A DNA stretch of 64,000 nucleotides from Rubripirellula sp. (lineage in GTDB: Bacteria; Planctomycetota; Planctomycetia; Pirellulales; Pirellulaceae), in the NCBI GenBank assembly GCA_012270065.1, contig JAAXJB010000048.1:23112-87111 (forward strand). Reading direction: 5' to 3'. The position numbers and the translations under genes were made by a program. Each line of letters begins with the position of its first letter. Position 1 is the stretch's first letter. The notes under the pieces are model-generated. The model worked only from the letters and a program-made list of their open reading frames with translations, did not search any database and was not told where the DNA came from. This document shows positions 34,811-44,945 of the stretch, piece after piece.

Positions 34811-35515
34811 TCACTTACCAACTGCGTCTTGCGTCACATACCAGCGTGGTGCCTGAATCATCTGTGCTGGATAGAGGGAGTGATTTTCCGGACCGGATAG
34901 AACTGTTTTGAGAGCTTTTTGTTTTCCTTCGCCAGAAACCAGAAACCATATTTGGTGTGCAGAGTTGATCGCTGGCGCTGAGAGCGTGTAACGGTAGGAA
35001 TCCAGTTTTTCTACCCAGTTCTCGACAAACCAGCGTTCATTTTCCAGAACAGCTTTCGTTTCGGGGAATAGCGATGCCGTGTGCGCATCGTCGCCCATGC
35101 CCTGGAGAGCCAGATCCCAGACTGGAAACGTATGGTCACTGAAATGCTCACGGAGGATCTGTTCATATTCAACAGCGGCTTCGGCTGGCCTTTCGATGTT
35201 CACAGGAACTTCATGCACGTTTGCCGATGGAATAGCAATCCGGTCAAAAAGTGCTTCGCGTACCATCCTGGCGTTGCTTTCCGGATGCGTGAGTGGAACG
35301 TTTCTTTCATCGCCCCAAAACCAGTGGATTCTGGACCAGTCCAGTTCATGTTGGGAAATCAGCTCGTAGATGCGTCTGGGGGTGGAGCCGCCCGAAAGTG
35401 CGACACGGAATATGCCGTTTGATTCGATACTTGATTTCGCCAGTTGGCAGAACGCGTCAGTAACCGCCTCGTGCAGTTGGGGCAGTTCGTCAAAGATTTC
35501 CATTTCAGGGGCCAT
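34811..35515 (-). CDS. pgl: 6-phosphogluconolactonase
   Basis: Hydrolyses 6-phosphogluconolactone in the oxidative pentose phosphate pathway. The 234-residue protein of the DevB/SOL family shows V-A-L-S-G-G-S-T-P, the H-W-F-W-G-D-E-R segment, and L-Q-G-M-G-D-D-A-H-T-A-S-L-F-P. ATG at 35515 is chosen because it starts at the family N-terminus; an upstream extension to 35647 runs through the panB 3' end. It lies 22 nt downstream of panB on the same strand, so the two are likely co-transcribed, although the pathways are unrelated. Confidence 0.95.
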   Translation of the reverse strand: MAPEMEIFDELPQLHEAVTDAFCQLAKSSIESNGIFRVALSGGSTPRRIYELISQHELDWSRIHWFWGDERNVPLTHPESNARMVREALFDRIAIPSANVHEVPVNIERPAEAAVEYEQILREHFSDHTFPVWDLALQGMGDDAHTASLFPETKAVLENERWFVENWVEKLDSYRYTLSAPAINSAHQIWFLVSGEGKQKALKTVLSGPENHSLYPAQMIQAPRWYVTQDAVGK

Positions 35516-35537
35516 GCAGATTCTGGGGTGTCTGAAG

Positions 35538-36353
35538 TTACTGGAAGGATTCCTTTTCGCCGGGGAAATCACCCGTTTGGATTGACGTCCGGTAAGCAGC
35601 AGCAGCTTCGTGAATTGTTTTTCTGACGTCGGAATATTGACGAACAAAGCCTGGCAGGTAGCCTGAGTTGAATCCGATCATGTCGTGAGTGACCAGGACT
35701 TGTCCGGTCGTGTGTGGACCTGCGCCGATTCCAATTGTCGGAACTTTCACAGCTTCGGTAATGGCTTGCCCGACATCACTGGGGACGCATTCAACGAGGA
35801 CGGCAAATGCTCCCGCCTGTTCAGCAGCAATCGCGTCATCGATCAGCCTCGGCATATCGCGTTGAACACGGTAGCTGCCCTCCACGTGGATGTTTTGTGG
35901 TCGCAGTCCGACATGGGCCATGACGGGAATGCCGGCTGTGACAATGGTTTCGATCCGCTTCCCCTGCTCTGCTCCACCCTCAAGCTTGACGGCATGACAG
36001 GTCGATTCTTTCAGAACCCGCGTGCCGGCTTCGACGCTTCGCATGATTTCAAGCTGCCCTTCGGGGAACGGAAGGTCGACAACCACCATGGCCCTCTTTG
36101 CAGCACGCCCTACCATTTTGGCATGGTAAATCATCTCGTCCATGGTCACTGGGAGAGTGGTCTTGTGTCCTTGAACGACCATCGCCAGTGAGTCACCTAC
36201 CAGCAGGATATCGATCCCCGCTTCGTCCAAAACCTCTGCGGTCGGAAAGTCATACGCGGTCAACATCGAGATTTTGCCACCGTCATCACGGATTTTCTGC
36301 AAACTGCGTGTTGTGACACGTGCGAGTGGTTTCTTTGGTTTCGAAGTGGCCAT
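35538..36353 (-). CDS. panB: 3-methyl-2-oxobutanoate hydroxymethyltransferase
   Basis: First committed enzyme of pantothenate synthesis, adding a hydroxymethyl group to ketoisovalerate. Family motifs: M-L-T-A-Y-D-F-P-T-A, V-G-D-S-L-A-M-V-V-Q-G-H, V-V-D-L-P-F, A-V-K-L-E-G-G, V-M-A-H-V-G-L-R-P-Q, and G-I-G-A-G-P-H-T-T-G-Q-V-L-V-T-H-D. The start at ATG 36353 gives 271 residues. An ATG seven codons earlier is possible. It is transcribed ahead of pgl. Confidence 0.95.
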   Translation of the reverse strand: MATSKPKKPLARVTTRSLQKIRDDGGKISMLTAYDFPTAEVLDEAGIDILLVGDSLAMVVQGHKTTLPVTMDEMIYHAKMVGRAAKRAMVVVDLPFPEGQLEIMRSVEAGTRVLKESTCHAVKLEGGAEQGKRIETIVTAGIPVMAHVGLRPQNIHVEGSYRVQRDMPRLIDDAIAAEQAGAFAVLVECVPSDVGQAITEAVKVPTIGIGAGPHTTGQVLVTHDMIGFNSGYLPGFVRQYSDVRKTIHEAAAAYRTSIQTGDFPGEKESFQ

Positions 36354-36495
36354 GGTCTGGTCCGGCGACCTCAAAGAGGCATTTGTTTTGTCATTTTGGA
36401 GTTTACGGGACTCCAGCTACAATGGAACAACCTAACCGTCCACCAACGGGCGTCTACCCGCCTGCCCGCTGATGAACCCAATTGTGAGCAAGTAA

Positions 36496-37290
36496 ATGAT
36501 CAAACGAACAGGATTATTCTCCCATTCAAGGCAGCATTTTGCCATCTGGCCTCATTTGGTGTGCTGGGTCGCGATGTTCTGTGGAGTTGTTCTGGTTGAT
36601 GTCCGAGTCCATGCAGATGACCCGCCTGGGTTTGTGTTCAAGGGAGCCAACCAGAACATGAACATTGAATTGGAGGGGAAGCTTGCCGGGTACAAACAGG
36701 GCATGTTGCTGGTTACACGCGATGATGGTGTTGAGGTTTCTGTTAAGCCACCAGCAGACGCTTTGGGGTACGATTTCCAAGCGCCCATCGAAGTCGGGTT
36801 TCTGCAGAGAGGCATGATGGTCCGGTTCAATGGAAATTTCAGCAAGGCTGGTGTTCCCGCCGATCCAATTGAGGAACTTACTGTTTTCATGCCAGTCAGT
36901 GAGAAACTCGCCAAAAAACAGGCTGCTGACTTTGTCCCCGGTATTTATCCCGGTGACAAAAAAAGCAATCTCCCCGATGGAGTTTCCAATTACAAAGTTG
37001 TTGGCAAGTTGATGGGTTGGGATGCAACGGGACAAATCGCGGTACAGGCGGGCAGACGCCCCTTGAGGGTTCAATTGGGCGAGGAAGCCACAATGAATCT
37101 TCGGCTCAATCAACTCAGTCTTGCGCAGCCAGGAGACACGGTTACCATCACCGGCAGCTATCGCCTTCCTGACGATACCAAGGTGATTGCCAAAATGGTC
37201 TCAGTCACCACGGATCGTGTGCAAACCGGTTCGAATTCGGGTTCCAAGGCAGCGGATCCCAAGGCAGCGGAACGGGGTAAACCTGATTGA
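36496..37290 (+). CDS. Secreted protein of unknown function
   Basis: I do not recognise the family. The 264-residue product has a clear signal peptide with likely cleavage after V-H-A40. The mature part has beta-rich stretches such as I-E-L-E-G-K-L-A-G-Y and V-V-G-K-L-M-G-W-D-A-T-G-Q-I-A-V-Q-A-G, which look like two related OB- or barrel-type modules (about 50-130 and 160-245). The tail is Ser/Lys/Ala-rich and appears flexible. It is divergent from panB. No catalytic motif was seen. Confidence 0.7.
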   Translation: MIKRTGLFSHSRQHFAIWPHLVCWVAMFCGVVLVDVRVHADDPPGFVFKGANQNMNIELEGKLAGYKQGMLLVTRDDGVEVSVKPPADALGYDFQAPIEVGFLQRGMMVRFNGNFSKAGVPADPIEELTVFMPVSEKLAKKQAADFVPGIYPGDKKSNLPDGVSNYKVVGKLMGWDATGQIAVQAGRRPLRVQLGEEATMNLRLNQLSLAQPGDTVTITGSYRLPDDTKVIAKMVSVTTDRVQTGSNSGSKAADPKAAERGKPD

Positions 37291-37855
37291 CTGGTGTCTG
37301 GCAGAAAGTTGACGCAATGAAGCAGTGACCATGGATGGGAGCTGTTCTGGTGCCTGGGAAGAGGTTTCAGGCGTGCGATGCCAGTTTGGTCGCACGTGTT
37401 TTTTCCACAGCCACAAACAGAATCGGAATTTCGATCCGCGGTGGAAGCTGATGGCAGCCTTTTTTTCCCCGAAAGTGACGGGATGAACGGTGATGCGACT
37501 GGGCGAATAGTGGCGTTGCTGCGTAGCATGTAGGGTAGTCATTGCAGAACCCACCATGTGTAGGCTGTGCGATCTGCCGTGTTGGCCTCATGCAGCCACC
37601 TGCGAGCGACGAAGGGTTGTGTTTGAATGTATCCCGGGAGGCTGGATGCTAGTGAGGCTGGATACTCGTGAGGCAGGATGCTGGAGAGGCTGCATTCCAG
37701 GACGAAACCAGATTGGCTTCGTGGGAGGTGGCAGCGGTGCCAAAATCTTCCGGATGAGAATCTGCAGTTCCGTCACTTCATTCAGGTAATGGTACCGTGA
37801 GTCTCATTTGCCTGTGATCTCCTTAATTTTCTAACTACCGAATGAACTCAAGAAT
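37291..37855. other. Intergenic gap with a 16-bp tandem repeat
   Basis: Lies between two rightward genes. It carries the four-copy repeat at 37638-37701. No gene is recognised. The promoter of the TlpA-like gene should fall at about 37750-37840, but I could not identify it with confidence. Confidence 0.4.
37638..37701. repeat. Four copies of a 16-bp tandem repeat
   Basis: Units starting at 37638, 37654, 37670 and 37686 all begin GAGGC and continue with TGGATGCT-type sequence, with point differences. The last copy is the most diverged. Confidence 0.9.
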
Positions 37856-39007
37856 ATGAAAACGACACACGCGAAATTTCGATTGATGTTGACTGGCCTG
37901 ATGTGCTGCGCTGTTGGGGGTTGGGCATTGATACCGGAAAAGGTAGCTGCTCAGGAACTGGGAATTGGTTCCAAGGCACCCGCATTGAATATTGAGCATT
38001 GGGTTCAGGATGGGAACGGATTTTTCAAGCCGGTGACCAAGTTTGAAAACGACAAAGTCTATGTGGTCGAGTTTTGGGCAACCTGGTGTGGTCCCTGTAT
38101 TGCAAGCATGCCGCATCTGGCGGAGTTGCAAAACAAGTATCGTGGCAATGGGGTTCAGGTCATCAGCGTGTCTGATGAGTCTCTCGATGAAGTCAAGGAT
38201 CTTCTGGGTAAGAAGAATGAAGATGTTGGAAAGACATTCGCAGAGATCACAGCTCCTTACTGTTTGACGACTGACCCGGACCGGTCGGTTTATACCGACT
38301 ATATGACGGCTGCCAAGCAACAGGGGATTCCAACCGCATTCCTCGTTGGAAAAACAGGAATCGTCGAGTGGATTGGGCATCCAATGGAGATGGACGGACC
38401 GCTGGAAGCTGTTGTTGATGGAAAGTGGGACAGGGAAGCATTCAAGCAGGAGATGGCAGCCCAGCAGAAAATGCAGGAAATGATGCAGCGTTTGTCCATG
38501 CTGGCATCAACAGGGAAGTTTGCCGAAGCGATTGAGTTGGCTGAGACGCAGGCCAAAGCAGCGGGTTCTGATGCAAGTCGGCAGCAGTGGATAGAAATCA
38601 AACACAGCATGAAATTGTCAGGTGGCCTGCTTGATGAAGATTCGCTTGTCTTTTTCCGTAAGCGAATCAAGTCGATGCAAGCAGATCCCTACGGTCTCGT
38701 GCGGTTCGGTTATTCGCTTTACGGACAGGCTCAGCAGGGTGTCGATGTCAAACCACTGCTCAGCGATGTAATGGCAGCGATTGACACCGCTATCAAAACT
38801 GCGGAACCACAGCTGAAACCTCTGATGTTCAACACACTGGCAATGTTGGCAAGTGAGTCGGGGGACCTGAAGAAAGCCATTGCCGCACAGCAAGCTGCGG
38901 TTGATGCGACTGACAATGAACGTCAGAAGAAACGCTTGACGGTCATGCTCGATGAACTCAAGCAGAAGCTTGAGAATCAGGGAACTGGCGACTCAGCCAA
39001 GCCGTGA
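37856..39007 (+). CDS. Periplasmic TlpA-like thiol-disulfide oxidoreductase
   Basis: Exported thioredoxin-fold protein, 383 residues. A signal peptide ends near V-A-A32. The AhpC/TSA-type domain carries F-W-A-T-W-C78-G-P-C81 and the cis-Pro loop G-I-P-T-A-F-L-V-G. From about residue 195 a helical C-terminal extension of about 190 residues follows, with TPR-like stretches (F-A-E-A-I-E-L-A-E-T-Q-A-K-A-A-G). The likely job is reducing disulfides of envelope proteins, for example for cytochrome c maturation, but the partner is unknown. It is convergent with the ABC permease gene. Confidence 0.88.
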   Translation: MKTTHAKFRLMLTGLMCCAVGGWALIPEKVAAQELGIGSKAPALNIEHWVQDGNGFFKPVTKFENDKVYVVEFWATWCGPCIASMPHLAELQNKYRGNGVQVISVSDESLDEVKDLLGKKNEDVGKTFAEITAPYCLTTDPDRSVYTDYMTAAKQQGIPTAFLVGKTGIVEWIGHPMEMDGPLEAVVDGKWDREAFKQEMAAQQKMQEMMQRLSMLASTGKFAEAIELAETQAKAAGSDASRQQWIEIKHSMKLSGGLLDEDSLVFFRKRIKSMQADPYGLVRFGYSLYGQAQQGVDVKPLLSDVMAAIDTAIKTAEPQLKPLMFNTLAMLASESGDLKKAIAAQQAAVDATDNERQKKRLTVMLDELKQKLENQGTGDSAKP

Positions 39008-39082
39008 TTCTTCACGTTTTATCTGGGTTGGATTTTTTCGGTCTGCTGTCAGCGTCGGACGCACATGCCACTTCACACCGGG

Positions 39083-40864
39083 TCACTCCGGTGGGATGTC
39101 GATGGTGATGTCAAAACGCCGCCAGCAGAGTGTCGCGGCTGCCAAGCCGAGAGCGGCCGCGCCCCACGTCGCAGCGATTGATCCGAGCACGTAAAGAACT
39201 GAAGAGTACGGGTCTGGCAGCAAGCCGCGACAGAGTGTTGCCCAAAGAACAAGCAGGCAAACTGCGATCACAAGGGCGGTTCCTTTGCCGAGGAACGTGA
39301 GCTTTGTCCGGAGCATCATTGCGACTCCCTCGTGCCGCTGGTGATGCGGGTACGCAAGGAATAATGCGTTTTCAGTTGCAAAGGTGACGATTGCCAGCGC
39401 AAACAGCATCCCGGCCCAGAGAATCAATTGCTCCCAGCCGGGGTGCAGTACAAGAGCAGCAATGCCAAGAATGATTGATTGAAACGCCCATGTGATCATG
39501 ATCGGCAGAGCCAGTTGGCCAAGAACCATGGAAAGTGGCTTCACTGGAAGGGAACGGAGTAACAGCATGCGTTTCAGATCCCGGCGAAAGTCGATCCTCA
39601 ACGCCGGGGGCGCAAGCAGGACCGTGCACAGGGCGGTCCCGGCCACCACGTAAAACCATTGTTCCTCCATTCGACCCATGAACAGTGGAGCGAGACAGAG
39701 TACGGCTGGTAACAGCATGCTGATGGTGATGTTGAATCGATGGTCTCGAATGCCGATGGCTTGCCTGCAGGCAAGAGTCAGTACTTCACGCGTCATGCCT
39801 GAAGCACAGTACTCAATCAGGTTGTGCAGTCGATTTTGCTCCTTGCCCTTGTAGGTCTGCAGATGTTCTTCCCGGGTTTGGTACTGACCGAGTGAAAGTC
39901 TTGATACTTCCCGCATGTGTTCCTGATGGTTGCTCCAACGATCCACCTTGACGAGCAATATCAGTGACAGGGGAAATACTCCCAGGGCAGCAAGCATCTG
40001 CAGGTAGGTAAGGGGCTGTATGCTTTCGGTTACCGCCAAATGGGCAGCTGCGATCCAGGGAGTCGACAGCAATTGGACTGCTGGTGTTGATGCGACTTCA
40101 CCGAGACCTCGGAAACTGTTGATTAAATAAAGCCATGGTGGCGAACCCGGGGGTGTCGTGTAATGAACCCAGACAAGCAGTTGTACGGTCAACAGGATCG
40201 CTGTCAGGGTTGTGGCCAATCGCAACCAGTTGCGTTGTTGATTGCTCATGCCACTGACCAGTCGCCACGATATCAGACGGGTCATCTCGAGAAGCAACAG
40301 TGACGTAAATGTTCCGATGATCAAAAGGACTGGGAAATGTACATCACGCGTCAGAAGAATCGACAGCATCAAGGTCTTCAATGCTGCAGGAAGCAGCAGG
40401 TTTCCGACATGATAGAGAATCAGTGAGGAACGGAAGATTGGCGAAGTACCAAGCCATAGCTTTTCAGCGTCCGACAGTTCCAGGTCCTCCCGGGTATGAG
40501 ACCATGCACACTTGACCAGATGATAGAGCATGTAAAGTGCCATTCCGCCGGACAGCCACAGACGCAAATGACCCGGATCAGTTGCAGCACGGGCAGACAG
40601 GATGAAGATTCCGTTGGTGACGTAAAAGGAGAAAAACAGAATGACAAGCGAAGTGGCTGCGAGTCTGCGCGGAGAGCGGATCCGCTGCAAGAAACGCGTG
40701 ATGCGAAATTTGATGCGGTTGAAAGTAAGCCATGCCAGATGACGATGAACCGAATGTGAATCCCATCGCGAGTCACGCCATGGTGATGGTGCATCGTTCT
40801 GGTTCGGTGTGTTTTGTGGTGCACTGGCGGCGGGACCACGGAACCACTTACCCAGCGGAATCAC
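39083..40864 (-). CDS. ABC exporter permease
   Basis: A 593-residue multi-pass membrane protein encoded right after an ABC ATPase, with which it overlaps by 4 nt (ATGA). Hydrophobic segments are spread in two blocks (about 65-270 and 375-585), with a soluble charged stretch (300-365) between them. It looks like a large ABC-2-type permease. The substrate cannot be told. The translational overlap and the shared strand strongly suggest a two-subunit exporter with the ATPase. Confidence 0.82.
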   Translation of the reverse strand: MIPLGKWFRGPAASAPQNTPNQNDAPSPWRDSRWDSHSVHRHLAWLTFNRIKFRITRFLQRIRSPRRLAATSLVILFFSFYVTNGIFILSARAATDPGHLRLWLSGGMALYMLYHLVKCAWSHTREDLELSDAEKLWLGTSPIFRSSLILYHVGNLLLPAALKTLMLSILLTRDVHFPVLLIIGTFTSLLLLEMTRLISWRLVSGMSNQQRNWLRLATTLTAILLTVQLLVWVHYTTPPGSPPWLYLINSFRGLGEVASTPAVQLLSTPWIAAAHLAVTESIQPLTYLQMLAALGVFPLSLILLVKVDRWSNHQEHMREVSRLSLGQYQTREEHLQTYKGKEQNRLHNLIEYCASGMTREVLTLACRQAIGIRDHRFNITISMLLPAVLCLAPLFMGRMEEQWFYVVAGTALCTVLLAPPALRIDFRRDLKRMLLLRSLPVKPLSMVLGQLALPIMITWAFQSIILGIAALVLHPGWEQLILWAGMLFALAIVTFATENALFLAYPHHQRHEGVAMMLRTKLTFLGKGTALVIAVCLLVLWATLCRGLLPDPYSSVLYVLGSIAATWGAAALGLAAATLCWRRFDITIDIPPE

Positions 40865-41658
40865 GACACCGCCTCACTGTTGTGGTGGGTTGGTGGCACA
40901 GCATTTTCTTCGCTGTGTTCCGGTGACAAACCGGATCTGCAAAAATGGGTGGCAGCGAAGTAGGCGTCTTCTAGTGTTTTGGCCTCGGGGAATTGCATCC
41001 GCAATGTGTCGACGTCTCCGAAATACTGAGTTCGTCCATTCTGCATGACAAGCAGATGCGTGCAGACAGGAGCGATCATGGCCAGCAAGTGACTGCTGAT
41101 AATGATCGTGGCACCTTGGGCAGCACGAGATTGAACGGATTCCAGCAGAGTTCGAATAGCGGGCGGGTCCAGTCCAGTCAGGGGCTCGTCAAGCAGGATC
41201 ACCGAAGGCGAGTAGAGGTAGGCACAGCAGACCGCAAGTTTTTGACGCATGCCACGTGAAAGGGTCGTCGCACCTGCTTTGTATTTGTCGAGCAGCTGGA
41301 ATTGTCTGAGCAAGTTGATGGATTTTTCGTGGTGATCCGGTACCCGGTACAGCCGGCCGATGAACTCCATGTGGTCGCCGACACTGAGGTCGTCAAACAG
41401 CGGAGGGTCATCTGGCACGTATGCGAGTTTGCTTTTCAGTCTGTTCAAGTCGGATTGAACGCAGCAGTCAGCGACGGTCAGCGAACCAGCCGTGGCAGGA
41501 ATGAGGCCCGAAATGCAACGCATTGTTGTGGTTTTTCCTGCGCCATTGGGGCCAATCAACCCGCAGATTTGACCCTTGCCAAGCGTAAAACTGATGCCGT
41601 CGACTGCAAGATAACGGTCATACAATTTTCGAAGACCATCGACCTCAATCATCTGCAC
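40861..41658 (-). CDS. ABC transporter ATP-binding protein
   Basis: ATPase of 265 residues with Walker A G-P-N-G-A-G-K-T-T (36-44), the Q-loop region Y-V-P-D-D-P, Walker B V-I-L-L-D-E-P, and the switch His in I-I-S-S-H. The signature reads L-S-R-G-M rather than L-S-G-G-Q, as in many ABC-2 drug- or polymer-export ATPases. A 25-residue Pro/His-rich tail follows the core. Divergent from the MFS gene to the right. Confidence 0.92.
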   Translation of the reverse strand: MQMIEVDGLRKLYDRYLAVDGISFTLGKGQICGLIGPNGAGKTTTMRCISGLIPATAGSLTVADCCVQSDLNRLKSKLAYVPDDPPLFDDLSVGDHMEFIGRLYRVPDHHEKSINLLRQFQLLDKYKAGATTLSRGMRQKLAVCCAYLYSPSVILLDEPLTGLDPPAIRTLLESVQSRAAQGATIIISSHLLAMIAPVCTHLLVMQNGRTQYFGDVDTLRMQFPEAKTLEDAYFAATHFCRSGLSPEHSEENAVPPTHHNSEAVS

Positions 41659-41887
41659 GCCCTACACCAAATCGCCCGCAAAAACACTTCTACCCTGAAA
41701 TCTAGCTCACAATCGACGGTAGTGGAGCGGAAACCCGGGTTTACGCCGTGTCTAAACTGGAACAGGATGACTCCTTCCTGAGTCCGTAAAACGGGGGCGC
41801 ATGAAGCTCCGCGGCTCAGTCTGGTTCACGTCTCAACTCGTGGCATTTCAGAATCAGAAACTTAGCCTGCTGGCGTGAGAGCGAAGA

Positions 41888-43207
41888 TTGAATCAGGTAG
41901 AGGAAAATCTTGATGAACAGCGTGACCGGGAATTGCTCCCGTCGGCTCGCTCAGGTGAAGAACATCCGCCGGATGATGGGGCAGCATGGGCTCCCCTGCG
42001 TCAGCCGCTGTTCAGGTCGTTTTGGATCGCTTCACTGATTTCCAACCTCGGCACATGGATTCATGAAGTTGGGGCGGGGTGGTTGATGACCAGTCTCGAT
42101 CCGGATCCGCAAATGGTCTCAGCGGTACGTATCGCGATTTCGGGACCGATGGTTTTTCTGGCGATCCCGGCGGGCGTGTTGGCTGATCGTATGGATCGCA
42201 GGCAGTTGCTGATCGTGACCCAGTTGATGTTGTTTTCACTTGCATCGTTGCTCTCTTTGCTCACGTGGCAGGAGGTCATCACATCCTGGTCCCTGCTTGG
42301 TTTGACGTTCGCAATCGGTTTGGGATTGGTCATGCATATTCTGACATGGCAAGCAACCGTACCGGTTTTGGTCCCGGCGCCCCAGATTGCACGTGCAATT
42401 GCCTTGGGAAGCATCAGCTTCAACTTGGCCCGAGCAGCAGGTCCGGCTTTGGGAGGAATCCTCATTGCAACAGCCGGCGTCTGGGTTGCCTTCGCAGTGA
42501 ATGCTCTTTCATTCGCCGGTGTGTTAATCGTCCTGATCTTGTGGAAGCGTGAAAAGACCGAATCTTCGCGTGGGCTTTCCTATCGCGCGGCGCTTCGGGA
42601 AGGCTTTGTGTACGTGATTCAACATCGCACCATGCGAAATGTTCTCGCAGGTGTCATGTTGTTCCTGATGCCTGCAACAGCATTGTGGTCATTGCTGCCA
42701 CTGGTTGCACGGCAGCAGTTGGCATGGAATGCCGAAGGTTATGGAATGTTGGTCACCAGTATTGGCGTGGGAGCCGTCATCGCAGCGAGAATCCTTCATG
42801 CTTTGCACCGCAGGCTCAGTCTGGATCAAACGGTCGCAGCCAGTATGTCTGTTTTTGCTGTTGGGCTTTTCATTTTTGGAAATGCTGAAGGTGACACATG
42901 GATTCACGATGGCATCGCAATCCTTGCGTGCTTTGTCATGGGAGCTGCATGGATGATCTGTTTGACGACGCTCAATGCAACGGCCCAGATGACATTGCCC
43001 GATCATCTACGCGCGCGAGGCATGGGAGCCTACATGACCACCATGGCATTGGCGATGGCTTCGGGATCGTTCGTTTGGGGCCGGATTGCAAGCCAAGTCG
43101 GTCTGGCCTGGACGCAGTGGATTGCAGCCCTTGCACTTCTGTTTGCAGCCGCGTTCAGCTTTCTTTTCTCACTTGATCATGACTCTGACAGCAAACACGC
43201 CGGATAA
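41888..43207 (+). CDS. Major facilitator superfamily transporter (MFS_3 / EntS-like)
   Basis: A 439-residue inner-membrane transporter with about 12 helices. The loop G-V-L-A-D-R-M-D-R-R between helices 2 and 3 is the canonical MFS motif A. A 35-residue acidic N-terminus, F-R-S-F-W-I-A-S-L-I-S-N-L-G-T-W and G-W-L-M-T-S-L match the MFS_3 (enterobactin-exporter-like) branch. These efflux siderophores or drugs. The start is TTG at 41888. A more internal start is possible but no better ribosome binding site was found. The substrate is unknown. Confidence 0.87.
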   Translation: MNQVEENLDEQRDRELLPSARSGEEHPPDDGAAWAPLRQPLFRSFWIASLISNLGTWIHEVGAGWLMTSLDPDPQMVSAVRIAISGPMVFLAIPAGVLADRMDRRQLLIVTQLMLFSLASLLSLLTWQEVITSWSLLGLTFAIGLGLVMHILTWQATVPVLVPAPQIARAIALGSISFNLARAAGPALGGILIATAGVWVAFAVNALSFAGVLIVLILWKREKTESSRGLSYRAALREGFVYVIQHRTMRNVLAGVMLFLMPATALWSLLPLVARQQLAWNAEGYGMLVTSIGVGAVIAARILHALHRRLSLDQTVAASMSVFAVGLFIFGNAEGDTWIHDGIAILACFVMGAAWMICLTTLNATAQMTLPDHLRARGMGAYMTTMALAMASGSFVWGRIASQVGLAWTQWIAALALLFAAAFSFLFSLDHDSDSKHAG

Positions 43208-43496
43208 ACGCAAAACACTGCGGCTTGCTCGTGGTTGCGCGTCATGATGATGATTTCCTGCCGCTGATCCACGTCACCGAATGGCTTAGGCAGTGTCCCC
43301 CCCAGAATTGAGGGTTTCGAGGGACCATTTCTGCTTCTTCGTGCTGCTCTCGATGCTGCACTTCCAAGCGTGATGGTTCTGATTTATTGGGGGTTTTGCA
43401 CCCCTAATACCAAATAATGGCCTGTTGTAATACGATCTTTCGGTTCTGCACTTGAACTTGGCGGATAACAAGTGACTTTAAAGGATCGTACTACTC

Positions 43497-44858
43497 ATGT
43501 TGAAGAAATTCTCTTTCAGACTCGTAATCACTTTCATTGCTCTCTTATTTTCAGGAGGTTTGTGTTCTACAAACGCCTTCGCGGACGACACCCAGGCAGT
43601 CGTCAATACCGGTGACACTGCTTGGGTTCTGGCTTCGACAGCTCTCGTGCTGTTCATGACCATTCCCGCTCTGGCGCTCTTTTATGCCGGTTTGGTACGC
43701 AAGAAAAACGTCTTGTCGGTGCTGATGCAGTGCCTCGTCCTGACTGCATTGATGTCGATCATCTGGGTCGTCTGCGGTTACACCCTTGCGTTTGGTAACC
43801 CCGAGAGTGAAGCACTGAATCGTTACATTGGCGATTGGGATGCTGCCATGATGAACGGAATCGATAGCGCATCCGTTTATGTCACGAGTGGCGAGGGAGA
43901 GCCAGAAAGTGGTATTCCCACCATTCTGTTTGCTGCGTTTCAAATGACTTTCGCGATCATCACTCCGGCATTGATGGTTGGCGCGTTCGTTGAGCGAATG
44001 AAATTCTCGGCTGTGCTGCTGTTTTCAAGCGTATGGCTTCTGGTCGTGTATGTTCCGATTTGTCATATGACCTGGGGTGGCGGTGCTTACGGCGACATGG
44101 GTGTGATGGACTTTGCCGGAGGCATTGTGGTTCATGTCACTGCTGGCTTGGGTGCTCTTGTGGCATGCATCATGATTGGACCTCGCGCGGGTTACCCGCG
44201 TGAACTGGAACCACCCCACAACATGACCATGACAGTCACTGGAACGGGAATGCTCTGGGTTGGCTGGTTTGGTTTCAATGCAGGCAGTGCTTTGGGGGCA
44301 AACGGTGACGCAGCCATGGCTCTTTTTGTCACTCATGTCTCTGCAGCTACTGCAACCCTGGTCTGGCTTGCGATTGAATGGGTGCAGCTGGGCAAGCCCA
44401 GTGTTCTGGGAGCGGCGACCGGTTCCATTGCCGGGCTTGCTGCCATCACGCCTGCTTCGGGTTTTGTTGGCCCCATTGGGGCATTGGCCATTGGGGCAGC
44501 GTCGGCCGTCTTGTGCTACATCTTTGCGACCAGGCTCAAGCAGCGTTTGGGATATGACGATTCACTGGATGTGTTCGGTGTACACGGTGTCGGCGGTTTC
44601 CTGGGCACGATCCTGTGTGGTGTGTTCGCGGCAGAAATGTTTGGTGGCAACCAGGCTGGCAATGAAACTTACAGCATCATGGGCAGCGTATGGACCCAAT
44701 TTGTTGGTGCTGCTTCAGCCGCGATCTATACCATCATCGCGACAATCGTGATTCTCAAACTCACTCAACTGTTGGTTGGCCTTCGTGTGGACGCAAACAC
44801 GGAGACTCGCGGGCTTGATTTGACTGAGCATGAAGAGCGGGGTTATATCCTGCATTGA
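43497..44858 (+). CDS. amt: Ammonium transporter Amt (first of three)
   Basis: Channel-like ammonium uptake protein of 453 residues in the inner membrane. A cleavable signal peptide (residues 1-29, F-A-D-D) precedes 11 membrane helices. The twin-histidine pore residues are in D-F-A-G-G-I-V-V-H-V and G-V-H-G-V-G-G. The signature D-F-A-G-G and the C-terminal tail R-V-D-A-N-T-E-T-R-G-L-D match AmtB. AAGGA 11 nt upstream of the ATG may be its ribosome binding site. It faces amt2 with a 495-nt gap. I see no P-II gene beside it. Confidence 0.95.
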   Translation: MLKKFSFRLVITFIALLFSGGLCSTNAFADDTQAVVNTGDTAWVLASTALVLFMTIPALALFYAGLVRKKNVLSVLMQCLVLTALMSIIWVVCGYTLAFGNPESEALNRYIGDWDAAMMNGIDSASVYVTSGEGEPESGIPTILFAAFQMTFAIITPALMVGAFVERMKFSAVLLFSSVWLLVVYVPICHMTWGGGAYGDMGVMDFAGGIVVHVTAGLGALVACIMIGPRAGYPRELEPPHNMTMTVTGTGMLWVGWFGFNAGSALGANGDAAMALFVTHVSAATATLVWLAIEWVQLGKPSVLGAATGSIAGLAAITPASGFVGPIGALAIGAASAVLCYIFATRLKQRLGYDDSLDVFGVHGVGGFLGTILCGVFAAEMFGGNQAGNETYSIMGSVWTQFVGAASAAIYTIIATIVILKLTQLLVGLRVDANTETRGLDLTEHEERGYILH

Positions 44859-44901
44859 TCTGATTTTGGCAGAGAAAGCCAACATGATCATGCTTGCCAT
44901 G

Positions 44902-44945
44902 CCTGAGACCTGAATTCTATTTCGGGTCTCAGGAGTCAGGTTTTT
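44902..44945 (+). terminator. Candidate terminator downstream of the first amt gene
   Basis: A 9-bp stem (CCTGAGACC with its complement) is followed within 8 nt by TTTTT. An alternative stem ACCTGA with TCAGGT sits immediately before the T-run. The geometry is loose but fits an intrinsic terminator about 45 nt past the stop. Confidence 0.55.

Noticed and set aside
43384..43496. Possible nitrogen-responsive sigma-54 promoter before the first amt gene
   Set aside because: The G-rich stretch followed by TTTTGCA does not have the GG to GC spacing required for -24/-12 elements.
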